From NCBI GenBank assembly GCA_945833995.1, contig CAMAGM010000006.1, positions 1 to 41,864 on the forward strand: 41,864 nucleotides of DNA, in the 5' to 3' direction. Shown piece after piece: positions 7,944-16,572 of this stretch. The notes beneath the pieces are model-generated. The model made no database searches, had not been told where the DNA came from, and was given only the letters and a program-made list of their open reading frames with translations. The position numbers were made by a program, and so were the translations under genes. The stretch comes from an uncultured Prevotella sp. Lineage in GTDB: Bacteria; Bacteroidota; Bacteroidia; Bacteroidales; Bacteroidaceae. Position 1 is the stretch's first letter, and every line of letters begins with the position of its first letter.

Positions 7944-9266
7944 ATGAAATTGTTACTGTTCACATTTACTTTGATGCTTTTCTGCCACCCTGTTGGAGCA
8001 CAAGAAAAGCTGACGCTAAAGCAATGCCTGAACATCGGCATTGAGAACAACCTGTCGTTGAAGGTTGCCAAAGGCGAGATTGTCAAGGGTAAGCACAACA
8101 TCAGCGAGAACCGTGCACGACTGCTGCCACAAATCAACTTTGGAGCATCGCTCAACGACAACTTCGACCCACCAGTGTCGGTCACCGACGGAACTGCCTA
8201 CGGCAAACTCTACAACGTGACGAAGACACTGCAGTACAACTCCTCTGCTGCCCTGCAGCTTCAAATGCCACTCTACAGCCAAACGGCACTCACAGCAGTG
8301 GAAATAGCAAAGACCCTCGACCAGCTCAACCAGCTGTCTTACGAGAAGGCGCGTGAGGACTTGATGGTGCAGATCAGCAAGACCTACTATCTCATCCAGA
8401 ACACCACGGAACAGGTGCAACTCGTTAGCGACAACATAAGGCGACTGACCGAGCTGCGCGACATCACCAAGGCTTTCTACGACAACGGCATGGCACTGGA
8501 GGTGGACCTGAAAAGGGTGAACGTCAACCTTGAGAATGTCACCGTACAGCTCGACAACGCCAAAGCCATGCTCGCCGAGCAGTACAACATGCTGAAATAC
8601 ATCATGGACTATCCGCTTGAGAAAGACTTCTTGGTAGCGGAGGCGGCAATAAACACCATTGAGGCGGCTGAACTCGCAGGACTGAGCACCTCACTCTATG
8701 AGCTGCAACTGATGCAGAAGAAGCTCTCACTGGCAGAACAGCAGAAGAAATTGGCGAAGGATGGCTATCTGCCAACTCTCGCGCTCAGCGCCAACTGGGC
8801 TTACACCGCCTACACCGACAAGTTCAAGAACTGGTTCCACTCTGGCGAGTCAAACCACTGGTATCGTTCCGACGGCATTGGCATCTCGCTCCGTGTCCCT
8901 GTGTTCGACGGATTTGAGAAACGCTCAAAGATACGCAAGGCACAGGCGGACATCGACAACGCCAAGCTGTCATACGAGAATGCCCTCAAGAGCATGCAGA
9001 CACAGTATGCCAACGCCGTGAACGACCTTGCCAACAACCGCCGCAACTACAACAAGCAGCGCGACAACTACCGTTTGGCAGAGGACATCTACGGAGTGAC
9101 TGTTGACCGCTACCGTGAGGGTATTGCCTCAATGGTGGAGGTGCTACAGGACGAGATGAGCATGAGCGACGCCCAAAACAACTATCTCACCGCCCACTAC
9201 AACTATCAGGTGTCAAACCTCGCGGTGCTGAAACTTACAGGACAGTTGGAGAAGTTGACGGAGTAA
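7944..9266 (+). CDS. TolC-family outer membrane efflux protein
   Basis: 440 residues with a cleavable signal peptide (about residues 1-19, ending VGAQ). The start of the mature chain, KLTLKQCLNIGIENNLSLKVA, is the typical opening of outer membrane efflux proteins. Two repeats of long amphipathic helices follow, with the conserved EGIASMVEVLQDEMSMSDAQNNY stretch near the C terminus (written here as a range, about residues 393-415). TolC trimers form the outer membrane channel of tripartite pumps. The next two genes encode the matching adaptor and MFS pump, so this is the exit duct of that system. A hairpin repeat separates it from the adaptor gene. Confidence 0.9.
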   Translation: MKLLLFTFTLMLFCHPVGAQEKLTLKQCLNIGIENNLSLKVAKGEIVKGKHNISENRARLLPQINFGASLNDNFDPPVSVTDGTAYGKLYNVTKTLQYNSSAALQLQMPLYSQTALTAVEIAKTLDQLNQLSYEKAREDLMVQISKTYYLIQNTTEQVQLVSDNIRRLTELRDITKAFYDNGMALEVDLKRVNVNLENVTVQLDNAKAMLAEQYNMLKYIMDYPLEKDFLVAEAAINTIEAAELAGLSTSLYELQLMQKKLSLAEQQKKLAKDGYLPTLALSANWAYTAYTDKFKNWFHSGESNHWYRSDGIGISLRVPVFDGFEKRSKIRKAQADIDNAKLSYENALKSMQTQYANAVNDLANNRRNYNKQRDNYRLAEDIYGVTVDRYREGIASMVEVLQDEMSMSDAQNNYLTAHYNYQVSNLAVLKLTGQLEKLTE

Positions 9267-9276
9267 TGTTTTGAAT

Positions 9277-9376
9277 GAGGAGTGAGGAGAGAGGAGTGTG
9301 GAGTGAGATTACTGCACTGCGCAGTTTCCAGGCTCTCACTATTCTCACTTCTCTCTCCCCACTCCTCTCTCCTCAA
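9277..9376. repeat. Heptamer inverted-repeat element B (GAGGAGT type)
   Basis: The left arm (9277-9304) is made of GAGGAGT-type 7-bp units. The core GAGATTACTGCACTGC is at 9305-9320, and the right arm (9332-9375) is complementary to the left, with about 20 bp of nearly perfect pairing. It sits inside the efflux operon between the tolC-like and hlyD-like genes. It is therefore transcribed and could attenuate or protect the downstream message (inference). The unit contains TGA in the purine direction. Confidence 0.8.
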
Positions 9377-9404
9377 TAATTAATATAAATAAACAACAAT
9401 AACA

Positions 9405-10490
9405 ATGGAAGAAAACGAGAAGCAAATGACTGCCGAAGAGAAGGCAAGGAAACTGAAGAAACAACGTGTAAGACAAATGATAGTCAGCCTCATTGGAGTG
9501 GGAATACTCGTGTGGGGACTGATAGAAGTGGTGTGTATGTTCCTCGATTTCAAGAACAACGAGACGAGCAACGACGCACAGGTGGAGCAATATCTCTCAC
9601 CAGTGAACCTGCGTGCCACTGGCTATATCAAGAAAATATATTTCACCGAACATCAGGACGTGAAGAAAGGCGACACGCTGCTCGTGCTCGACGACAGCGA
9701 GTATCGCATCCGTGTGATGGAGGCTGAGGCTGCACTGAAGGATGCCATGGCGGGAAAGACCGTAATGGGTGCCACGAAACAGACAACGGAGAAGTCTGCC
9801 GACGTCTATGAGGCATCGATAGCCGAGATAGAGGTACGCCTTGCCAAACTGGAGAAAGACCGCCAGCGCTACCAGAACCTTGTGGAGCGAAACGCTGCGA
9901 CACCAATTCAGCTTGAGCAGATTGAAACGGAATATGCCGCCACGAAGAAACGTCTCGATGCCACACGCCGCCAGCAGAAGGCTGCCTATTCGGGCGTTAA
10001 CGAGGTCAGCAACCGAATAGCCAACACCGAGGCAGCCATAGAGCGTGCCACTGCCGCGTTGGAAATGGCGAAACTCAACCTCTCCTACTGTGTCGTTACG
10101 GCTCCATGCGACGGAAAGCTTGGTCGCCGCTCGTTGGAGGAGGGACAGTATATAAATGCCGGACAGACCATCACCTACATCCTGCCAGAGTCGCAGAAGT
10201 GGGTCATTGCCAACTATAAGGAAACACAGGTTGAGAACCTCTATGTGGGACAAAAGGTGCGCATGACAGTTGACGCGCTGAGCGACAAGGAGTTTGAGGG
10301 CAAGGTGACAGCCATCTCCGGTGCCACGGGCTCAAAATACTCGCTCGTGCCCACCGACAACTCTGCGGGCAACTTCGTGAAGATCCAGCAGCGTGTGCCG
10401 GTACGCATCGACTTCGTCAACCTCTCCAAGGAGGACAACGCACGCCTTGCGGCAGGAATGATGGTGATAGTGAAAGCGGAGAGAAAATAA
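9405..10490 (+). CDS. HlyD/EmrA-type membrane fusion protein
   Basis: 361 residues: a cytoplasmic start rich in Lys/Glu, one membrane anchor at about 26-46, then a periplasmic part. The part contains a split lipoyl domain (about 60-100, and again around 225-245 with SYCVVTAPCDGKLGRRS), a long coiled-coil hairpin at about 110-215, and a beta-barrel domain with QKWVIANYKETQ. This is the layout of EmrA-like adaptors that link an MFS pump to TolC. It lies 4 bases before the MFS gene and follows tolC, so the three make one drug- or toxin-efflux operon. The exported compound cannot be told from sequence. Confidence 0.92.
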   Translation: MEENEKQMTAEEKARKLKKQRVRQMIVSLIGVGILVWGLIEVVCMFLDFKNNETSNDAQVEQYLSPVNLRATGYIKKIYFTEHQDVKKGDTLLVLDDSEYRIRVMEAEAALKDAMAGKTVMGATKQTTEKSADVYEASIAEIEVRLAKLEKDRQRYQNLVERNAATPIQLEQIETEYAATKKRLDATRRQQKAAYSGVNEVSNRIANTEAAIERATAALEMAKLNLSYCVVTAPCDGKLGRRSLEEGQYINAGQTITYILPESQKWVIANYKETQVENLYVGQKVRMTVDALSDKEFEGKVTAISGATGSKYSLVPTDNSAGNFVKIQQRVPVRIDFVNLSKEDNARLAAGMMVIVKAERK

Positions 10491-10494
10491 CGCT

Positions 10495-12183
10495 ATGAAC
10501 AAGAATTTCCCGTTCTACGACTGGGTGCCCAAGCCTCTCGGAATCATCTTTCTGATAGTGCTTTTCATACCTATAATGACTGTTAGTGGAGTCTATTCGG
10601 CAAATAGCAGCGAGATGGTGGGAGGACTTGGCATCCAATCAGAACATATCTCTTTTGTCGGTTTCGTCACCTCTGTGGGAATGGCGGCTTTCTCGCCGTT
10701 CTTCTACACCGTGGTGTGCCTTCGCCGTCAGAAGCTGATGAGCCTTATCGGCTTCCCTATACTCATTGTGCTCAGCTACGTCTGTGCCCGCACCGAGAGC
10801 GTCTTCGTGCTTGGTCTATGTAGCCTTATAATGGGTTTCGTGCGACAGACACTGCTGATGACCACACTGTTCACTCTCATAAAATATGGGTTCCACATCG
10901 AGGCAACGAACAACCTTACGGCAGGCAACGAGCCACTCGACGAGGAGGGATGGGACAAGCTCGACACCGAGAAGACCACGTCGATGCCAACCATCTATTT
11001 CTTCTTCATGGTGCTCGGTCAGATAGGCACTTGGCTCACCGCATGGTTTGCCTACTACTACGAGTGGCAGTATGTCTATTATGCCATGATGGCGTCGATG
11101 CTCGTGGCTGTGCTCATCACGCTCATAGCCATGCCGTTCAATCCCTATCCCACCAAGCATCCGCCTCTGTCGTTCTCAAAGTTCGGCAACGTGGTGGTAT
11201 TCTCTGCCATGTGTTGCTCCTTTATATATATAATGGTATATGGAAAGACACTCGACTGGTACGACGACCCGACGATACGCTGGTCAACGGTCATCTGCAT
11301 CGTCTCTACCCTACTCTTCTTCTATTTGGAAAAAAACCGCCAGTCGCCCTATTTCGTGCTTGAGGCATTGAAATGGCGGAGCATCCAGGGCGGCATACTG
11401 CTTTTCCTCGGACTTATGATACTCAACTCAAGCCAGATGTTTGTCAACATCTTTGTCGGGGTGGGCATGAAGTGCGACAACCTGCAGATTGCCGAGCTGG
11501 GCAACTGGACTCTCGTGGGCTATTTCCTTGGACTTGTGTTTGCCGTCTTTGCCAGTGCCAAGCACATACATCTTAAATGGCTCTTCTCCTTGGGATTCGT
11601 GTTCATCGGACTTGCTGCCCTCTATATGTATTTTGAGGTGCAGACCGACGGAATGTATGAGCGAATGAAGTGGCCGGTCATCATCCGTGCCACAGGCATG
11701 ATGCTACTCTACTCGCTCACCGCCGTATATGCCAACCAGCGTATGCCCTACCGCCTTATGTCAACGTGGGTGTGCATCATGCTCACCGTACGCATGATCA
11801 TTGCCCCTGGCATTGGCTCCGCCCTATATACCAACGTGTTCCAACACCGACAGCAGCACTATATCACACGCTATGCCCAGGAATACGACCGCATGAACCA
11901 GCCCGTGGCTGCCAACTACGACCAGACTGCGCGGGGCATGATGTATCAGGGCAAGAGCGAGACCGAGGCACAGCAAATGGCATCCATATCCACAAAGGGC
12001 AAGGTGCAGGTGCAAGCCACTCTCACCACCATAAAGGAGATGGCGGGATGGACCATCTACGGCTGTCTCGTCTGTGCCCTCATAGTCATTGCAGTGCCAT
12101 GGCCCAAGCGCGACATCAGCCGCAACACAAAGGAATGGCTCACCCACAAGGTGCTTTCCCCACCTTCGTGGAGGGGAGAATAA
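10495..12183 (+). CDS. MFS efflux transporter (EmrB/DHA2-like)
   Basis: 562 residues with about 14 hydrophobic helices, the size of DHA2-type drug/proton antiporters, although the sequence is divergent and the usual family motifs are weak. An acidic loop (about 140-165) and a long hydrophilic stretch near 450-510 interrupt the helices. It follows the EmrA-like adaptor by 4 bases, which is the main support for an EmrAB-TolC-type role. The last codons (SPPSWRGE and stop) fall in a GC-rich hairpin at 12158-12176, so the tail looks repeat-derived and the hairpin may also end transcription. Confidence 0.85.
   Translation: MNKNFPFYDWVPKPLGIIFLIVLFIPIMTVSGVYSANSSEMVGGLGIQSEHISFVGFVTSVGMAAFSPFFYTVVCLRRQKLMSLIGFPILIVLSYVCARTESVFVLGLCSLIMGFVRQTLLMTTLFTLIKYGFHIEATNNLTAGNEPLDEEGWDKLDTEKTTSMPTIYFFFMVLGQIGTWLTAWFAYYYEWQYVYYAMMASMLVAVLITLIAMPFNPYPTKHPPLSFSKFGNVVVFSAMCCSFIYIMVYGKTLDWYDDPTIRWSTVICIVSTLLFFYLEKNRQSPYFVLEALKWRSIQGGILLFLGLMILNSSQMFVNIFVGVGMKCDNLQIAELGNWTLVGYFLGLVFAVFASAKHIHLKWLFSLGFVFIGLAALYMYFEVQTDGMYERMKWPVIIRATGMMLLYSLTAVYANQRMPYRLMSTWVCIMLTVRMIIAPGIGSALYTNVFQHRQQHYITRYAQEYDRMNQPVAANYDQTARGMMYQGKSETEAQQMASISTKGKVQVQATLTTIKEMAGWTIYGCLVCALIVIAVPWPKRDISRNTKEWLTHKVLSPPSWRGE
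12158..12176 (+). terminator. Hairpin at the end of the efflux operon
   Basis: CCCC-A-CC, loop TTCGT, GG-A-GGGG: a compact GC-rich hairpin covering the last codons of the MFS gene, with a T-rich run 10-20 bases later. It is a possible terminator, but the T run is not directly adjacent. Confidence 0.4.
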
Positions 12184-12204
12184 TCCACTTTTTCCCCTCT
12201 TTTC

Positions 12205-12235
12205 TTTGCCGTTTGTTTTTTTTTCATTAATTTTG
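12205..12235 (+). promoter_or_regulatory. Promoter of cysS
   Basis: TTTG (12205-12208), exactly 19 bp, TAATTTTG (12228-12235): a perfect match to the Bacteroidetes consensus, 29 bases before the ATG. Confidence 0.75.
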
Positions 12236-12264
12236 CATCCGAAATTTATTAAGGAGAGAAATAT

Positions 12265-13755
12265 ATGGAACAGAAACTATTGATTTACAATACCCTGACC
12301 CGGAGCAAGCAACTCTTCGAGCCAATCCATGCGCCCAACGTGGGCATGTATGTTTGCGGTCCCACAGTCTATGGCGACCCACACCTCGGTCATGCACGTC
12401 CTGCCATCACCTTCGACGTGCTATTCCGCTATTTGAAGCACCTTGGCTACAAGGTGCGCTACGTCCGCAACATCACTGACGTGGGCCATCTTGAGCACGA
12501 TGCCGACGAGGGCGACGACAAGATAGAGAAGAAGGCACGCCTTGAGCAGTTGGAGCCAATGGAGATAGCACAGCACTACACCAACCGCTACCACGATGCC
12601 ATGAAGGCTCTCAACGTGCTGCCTCCAAGCATCGAGCCACACGCCACTGGCCATATAATCGAGCAGGAAGAGCTTGTGAAGGAGATTCTCGCCAACGGCT
12701 ATGCCTACGAGAGCAACGGCAGCGTGTATTTCGACATTGAGAAATACAACCGCGACCACAAATACGGCATACTCTCCGGACGCAACCTCGACGACGTAAT
12801 CAACAACAGCCGTGAGCTTGACGGTGTTGGGGAGAAGCACAACCAGGTTGATTTCGCCCTTTGGAAGAAGGCGCAGCCTGAGCACATCATGCGCTGGCCA
12901 AGTCCTTGGAGCGACGGATTCCCAGGCTGGCACTGCGAGTGTACGGCAATGGGACGCAAATATCTCGGCCGTCAGTTCGACATCCACGGCGGAGGCATGG
13001 ATCTCGTCTTCCCACACCACGAGTGCGAGATAGCACAGGCTGTGGCAAGTCAAGGCGAGCCTATGGTGAAGTACTGGATGCACAACAACATGATAACCAT
13101 CAACGGACAGAAGATGGGCAAGTCGTTGGGAAACTTCATCACGTTGGAGCAGTTCTTCACAGGCAATCACGAACTGCTGAAGCAGGCGTTCAGTCCAATG
13201 GCAATCCGCTTCTTCATCCTCTCGGCACACTACCGCGGCACCGTCGATTTCTCAAACGACGCTCTCGTGGCAAGCGAGAAGGGACTGGAGCGACTGATGA
13301 ACGGTCTTTCCGACCTCGACCGCATACAGCCACAGGCAGAATGTGACGCCGACACAAAGCGTGTGGTGAAGGAACTGCGCCAAAAGTGCTACGATGCCAT
13401 GAACGACGACCTCGCCACACCATTGGTAATAAGCCATCTGTTCGAGGCTTGCTCGGTGGTGAACAAGCTGATCGACCACAAGGCAACTATCTGTGCTGAG
13501 TGTCTCGACGAGTTGAAGCAGACCATGCGCCTCTTCGCTTTCGACATTCTCGGCTTGACCGACGACAAGGGCAGCAGCAACGAGGCTCGCGAGGAAGCTT
13601 TCGGCAAGGTGGTGGATATGGTTCTCGAGCTACGCTCAAAAGCCCGCGCCAACAAGGACTGGGCTACCTGCGACCAAATCCGCGATGCCCTCAAAATCGC
13701 AGGATTTGAGGTAAAGGACACCAAGGACGGTTGCGTCTGGAAACTCAACGTTTAG
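12265..13755 (+). CDS. cysS: Cysteinyl-tRNA synthetase
   Basis: 496 residues, normal for class I CysRS. It charges tRNA-Cys in the cytoplasm. The zinc/cysteine-binding start [18 protein letters not shown] contains the HIGH motif as HLGH (about 40-43). Other zinc ligands are in [10 protein letters not shown] and FPHHECE, and the KMSKS loop reads KMGKS at about 283-287. The C-terminal DALR/anticodon region ends with KDGCVWKL, typical of the family. It has its own consensus promoter and a strong terminator just after the stop, so it is probably monocistronic. Confidence 0.98.
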   Translation: MEQKLLIYNTLTRSKQLFEPIHAPNVGMYVCGPTVYGDPHLGHARPAITFDVLFRYLKHLGYKVRYVRNITDVGHLEHDADEGDDKIEKKARLEQLEPMEIAQHYTNRYHDAMKALNVLPPSIEPHATGHIIEQEELVKEILANGYAYESNGSVYFDIEKYNRDHKYGILSGRNLDDVINNSRELDGVGEKHNQVDFALWKKAQPEHIMRWPSPWSDGFPGWHCECTAMGRKYLGRQFDIHGGGMDLVFPHHECEIAQAVASQGEPMVKYWMHNNMITINGQKMGKSLGNFITLEQFFTGNHELLKQAFSPMAIRFFILSAHYRGTVDFSNDALVASEKGLERLMNGLSDLDRIQPQAECDADTKRVVKELRQKCYDAMNDDLATPLVISHLFEACSVVNKLIDHKATICAECLDELKQTMRLFAFDILGLTDDKGSSNEAREEAFGKVVDMVLELRSKARANKDWATCDQIRDALKIAGFEVKDTKDGCVWKLNV

Positions 13756-13783
13756 AATAGTAAACCGTAAATATCGAAATTTA

Positions 13784-13815
13784 GCCCGACTTCTCGCGAG
13801 GTCGGGCTTCTTGTT
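13784..13815 (+). terminator. Rho-independent terminator of cysS
   Basis: GCCCGAC (13784-13790) pairs with GTCGGGC (13801-13807) over a short loop that can itself pair partly, followed by TTCTTGTTT. It starts 28 bases after the cysS stop. Confidence 0.85.
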
Positions 13816-13919
13816 TCCCTAATAGTTTGAATTTGTCATGTGATTAAGCATGAGCAAAACAATGAAACAAAAAAACTAATAACAGGTTATTGAACATAAC
13901 ATTCAAATTTAAGCCCAAT

Positions 13920-14000
13920 GTTCATAAAAATGTGGTTTTTCAGCTATTGAACGTTCATAAAAATGTGGTTTTTCATGATTTGAACGTTCATAAAAATGTG
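13920..14000. repeat. Three 33-bp direct repeats with TGAACGTTCA palindromes
   Basis: GTTCATAAAAATGTG starts at 13920, 13953 and 13986, so the period is exactly 33 bp, close to three helical turns. The junctions before the second and third copies contain TTGAACGTTCA or TGAACGTTCA, a perfect 10-bp palindrome. A related TTGAA-N7-TTCAA inverted repeat lies just upstream, near 13890. The tract lies directly before a decayed DUF4143 gene. It looks like an operator or iteron-type array; an open frame across it (repeated NVHKNVVF) is probably accidental. Confidence 0.7.
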
Positions 14001-14061
14001 AAAAGCTTGCATATTTCATTTATAATCAGCAACTTTGCATACAAATCAAAAATTTACCGAA

Positions 14062-14409
14062 TTCAAGGGCGCATTTACAGAAAACTACGTCATGAGCCAG
14101 ATAAAGTCCTTGGAGAATTCGGACACTATTGCTGACGACATTTTCTATTACAGCAAGGTCAATTCTCCCCTTGAGGTAGATTTTGTCGTACAAGGTGGCA
14201 AACGTGTCATACCTATAGAGGTTAAGGCAGAGGTAAACGTCCGTTCGAAATCGTTGACCACATTCGTAAACAAAGAGTTCGCGTCATATTCCCTAAAGGC
14301 TTTACGATGCTCAATGTTGCCATACGCCGACCAGCAATGGATGGAGAACATCCCGCTATATGCCGTTGAAGCCTTCTTCGCAAAAGAGGGGCTTGGGGCA
14401 GAGGACTAA
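14062..14409 (+). pseudogene. C-terminal remnant of an AAA/DUF4143 protein
   Basis: The roughly 115 codons starting at FKGAFTENYV match the C-terminal nuclease-like end of Bacteroidetes ATP-binding proteins with DUF4143: GAFTENYVMSQ, then FYYSKVNSPLEVDFVVQGG (Glu-Val-Asp), VIPIEVKA, SLTTF and NIPLYAVEAF in order. The P-loop ATPase and the first part of DUF4143 (some 280 residues in relatives) are absent. The 33-bp repeat array stands where they would begin. An in-frame ATG at 14035 could start a short protein, but loss of the ATPase suggests a relic. The region is more AT-rich than the flanking housekeeping genes. Confidence 0.65.
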
Positions 14410-14415
14410 AACGAT

Positions 14416-14458
14416 AAAGGGCTGGTGCCGGAATCGCTACATGGTATTCAGCCCTTTT
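14416..14458 (+). terminator. Hairpin after the DUF4143 remnant
   Basis: AAAGGGCTG (14416-14424) pairs perfectly with CAGCCCTTT (14449-14457) across a 24-nt loop, followed by T and A residues. It starts 7 bases after the remnant stop. Confidence 0.6.
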
Positions 14459-14564
14459 AATGTGCAGCAACTGGGGGTGTGGGCGTTGCCGATAGATATT
14501 CAACTACATTAAAGGGTGGGAACCAACGGTCGCTGGCCGAAGGGAAAAGCAAAGTTCAATAAAC

Positions 14565-14610
14565 TAAAAAAGGAAGGCCAGCCACGGAACGCTTCCCGAC
14601 AACTGACCTT
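14565..14610 (-). terminator. Terminator of the fimbrillin-like gene
   Basis: On the minus strand AAGGTCAG pairs with CTGGCCTT (one G-U pair), with an inner GGAA/TTCC stem, then CC and a run of T. It lies about 40 bases past the stop of the fimbrillin-like gene. Confidence 0.7.
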
Positions 14611-14651
14611 CGCGGAGGTTTAAATCAAATGAATATTGTTAATGCTTACCC

Positions 14652-15584
14652 TTATAGAGCTGTTCCAATTTTATCCTCTGGTATCCAATCTTTTACATTG
14701 TGGTATGAGCTTGTTATTGATCTATCTCCAAGTGTAATAGTAAATATGTATTCTTTTCCTTCATTAAATGTTATTTCTTGATCTGTAGTATAGAAATAAT
14801 ATTTATCAGCAACATCTACTGAAAATAGTTGGGTGCCAGAGGGTATTCTTTGAGGAATAATTATACAAGAAACACCTTCTGTACTAAAACAATCAGAGCC
14901 TGAAATACAAACACCTCCATTTTGGTCTCCAGAAGCTGTTGCAGTAATTTTATTGTCCGAGAAACTTAAAGTAGCATTTTGAGTTATATTATCAATATAC
15001 ATATCACCAATATTATTTGTTATTTCTTCTTTTGTCATACCAGCAGAAGGTATCAATTTTATGGTAATTTTCGTCAGACAGTGGTTGAATTGAAGATTAA
15101 TCGGGTCATTTATTGCTGTATTTCCAGACGAATATGCATACATCAAGTCACTTTTCAGATAATTATCAACATCCCACTGTTCATACTCCACTTTAAAGGA
15201 TGTTTTATCTTTTGTTACTGTTGCAGGGTAAATCCCAAATGCATCAACACTAGTTCCATCTGCAGGGTATTTTAACCCAGAAACGCTTGAAGTCCAGATA
15301 TGTGAGCTTTGTGAATATGTGTAAGTCGCATAGCCGCTAGATAAATTGTCAATGGAAGAAACTGTCGTACTATTAGTAAGATAAACATTTATTTTTGCAC
15401 CATCATTAAAATAAGTGTTTTGCAAGTCATCAGAGCTAAGAGCTCTTGTTTGCATAGATTTCACCGAAGGCTTGATGTTAATTGTCTTGTTAGTTGCGCG
15501 GTTTTCTGAATTTTCATCGTGACTACTGCAAGCAATCATAGCAAATGAAATAATAATTACAAAGGAATACTTTAATATTTTCAT
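14652..15584 (-). CDS. Fimbrillin-family putative lipoprotein
   Basis: 310 residues with a lipoprotein signal peptide (lipobox MIAC, Cys about 19) and a mature part rich in Ser, Thr, Asn and Tyr. The order of features is typical of Bacteroidales fimbrillin-like (Mfa-like/FimA-like) proteins: MQTRAL about 25 residues after the Cys, a possible Arg-protease maturation site; YPADGTSVDAFGIYPAT; LQFNHCLTKITIKL; and a closing KDWIPED. Such proteins are surface or fimbrial subunits. No usher-like or anchor gene is adjacent. The gene is far more AT-rich than its neighbours, suggesting transfer. It lies behind a long structured leader, described separately. Confidence 0.75.
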   Translation of the reverse strand: MKILKYSFVIIISFAMIACSSHDENSENRATNKTINIKPSVKSMQTRALSSDDLQNTYFNDGAKINVYLTNSTTVSSIDNLSSGYATYTYSQSSHIWTSSVSGLKYPADGTSVDAFGIYPATVTKDKTSFKVEYEQWDVDNYLKSDLMYAYSSGNTAINDPINLQFNHCLTKITIKLIPSAGMTKEEITNNIGDMYIDNITQNATLSFSDNKITATASGDQNGGVCISGSDCFSTEGVSCIIIPQRIPSGTQLFSVDVADKYYFYTTDQEITFNEGKEYIFTITLGDRSITSSYHNVKDWIPEDKIGTAL

Positions 15585-16019
15585 AAATTGTTTGTTTTTA
15601 GTTTGCCTATAGGTTCTCGGAGTTGGCAGTTTTCAAATAATTATTGGCTTGGTCTATAAACGAAAGAAGCGTGGGAACCTAACATTTACCTGCCCCACGA
15701 TCAGAGGTTCTGGACTACCCTGTAAAGTTGAACAGGCAACGCAGAACCCACGCAAGGCGAGTATATACTATATTCCCTACAATTCATAAATACACCTCTA
15801 CAAAAAGGCATACAATATGAGCATGCAAAGGAAATACTTGGTATAAACTACTTGCATGAGCATCCATCGTTGCTATGTCCTGACTTTACATAGAAATTGT
15901 CCAGATTTCTGATCGCCAGAAACAAAGCGAATGAACGCTTTTCCATAAATAGAGACAAATGCAGAGCCAAACACTATCGGCTCAGTAACCCCAAAAGAAT
16001 TGGTGATACTTGCAGATGT
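15585..16019 (-). ncRNA. Long structured leader or small-RNA candidate upstream of the fimbrillin gene
   Basis: A consensus promoter at 16026-16057 points towards the fimbrillin-like gene, leaving about 434 transcribed bases before its ATG. The stretch lacks a coding frame but holds a series of exact stems (plus-strand coordinates): GAGCC 15964/GGCTC 15979; AAAGCG 15924/CGCTTT 15936; TTTCTG 15906/CAGAAA 15917; CTATGT 15873/ACATAG 15888; CATGCAA 15822/TTGCATG 15852. There is also a compound stem with GCGTGGG 15669/CCCACGC 15747, GGTTCTG 15706/CAGAACC 15742 and CCTGT 15719/ACAGG 15732. I recognise no known RNA family: tmRNA, RNase P and SRP signatures are absent. Confidence 0.55.
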
Positions 16020-16025
16020 CGGGGG

Positions 16026-16057
16026 CAAAAGTAAGAAATAAAAAGGAAACTGCCAAA
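16026..16057 (-). promoter_or_regulatory. Promoter of the structured leader
   Basis: On the minus strand TTTG (16054-16057), 20 bp, TACTTTTG (16026-16033). It is the only consensus promoter I see for the fimbrillin-like gene, more than 430 bases upstream of its ATG. Confidence 0.65.
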
Positions 16058-16270
16058 CTTTTCGGCAACTTTTTTATTCCTCGGCATCATTTTTCCTACT
16101 TTGGCACAAACTATACAACGTGTGTTTAGTTGTTGAGTTAAGTTTAGGTCGCATTGACTTTTCATTTTGACCCATACGGTTGACTGTCTGCCTAACCGTA
16201 CTTGTGGCTTCTTTTTAGGCAAGGTGTAAGTGAGACACCTATTTCCCGAATGTGTAGAATGTAATTGTTT

Positions 16271-16304
16271 ACAGCGATAGTTGCATATATGCAATTATCG
16301 CTGT
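16271..16304. terminator. 34-bp near-perfect palindrome
   Basis: ACAGCGATA pairs with TATCGCTGT, and TTGCATATATGCAA forms the self-complementary centre, with only a G/T position unmatched on each side. T-rich sequence flanks it on both strands. It looks like a bidirectional terminator or a dimeric-protein binding site; there is no gene directly beside it. Confidence 0.5.
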
Positions 16305-16413
16305 GCATTTTGTGGCGTGAAAACAAAAACGAGCATCCCGAATTCGTCTCGAAGGCATCACGAGACCATCTCGAAGGAAGAAGGAAGGCAAAAGTTCACA
16401 AAACAATAGTTGC

Positions 16414-16448
16414 CGTTTAACAATTAATACCGTTATCGTTTAACAATT
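16414..16448. repeat. Two direct copies of CGTTTAACAATT
   Basis: Exact 12-bp copies at 16414-16425 and 16437-16448, spaced 23 bp, about 95 bp upstream of the SDR promoter -33 box. Possible regulator sites. Confidence 0.4.
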
Positions 16449-16540
16449 CAATCTCTTTCACTCCTTGTCTCTGTGGTTTTCAAAAAAACTTCTTCAATCT
16501 TCTAAACATTGTTGGAAGAAAGAAGAAAAATGGTGAAATG

Positions 16541-16572
16541 TTTGGAGGTGTCGGGGAAAAGGGCTAACTTTG
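16541..16572 (+). promoter_or_regulatory. Promoter of the SDR gene
   Basis: TTTG (16541-16544), 20 bp, TAACTTTG (16565-16572), 20 bases before the ATG at 16593. It overlaps the longer open frame, which rules out the upstream start at 16509. Confidence 0.7.

Noticed and set aside
12421..13230. Long minus-strand frame opposite cysS
   Set aside because: It is antisense to a certain gene and its Val/Leu/His-rich composition is typical of a shadow frame. The same holds for 28674-29381 and 40760-41461.
13920..14000. CRISPR array
   Set aside because: There are only three copies, no unique spacers and no cas genes; the whole 33-bp unit is nearly repeated.
13890..14135. Open frame with repeated NVHKNVVF peptide
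   Set aside because: It only reflects the 33-bp DNA repeat, which is a multiple of three; it then runs out of frame through the DUF4143 remnant.
15600..16020. tmRNA, RNase P RNA or SRP RNA
   Set aside because: None of the conserved tag, GAGGAAAGTCC or GGAAGGAAGC signatures is present.
15974..16294. 106-codon minus-strand frame
   Set aside because: It overlaps the palindrome and the leader promoter, has no family resemblance, and its composition is unlike local genes.
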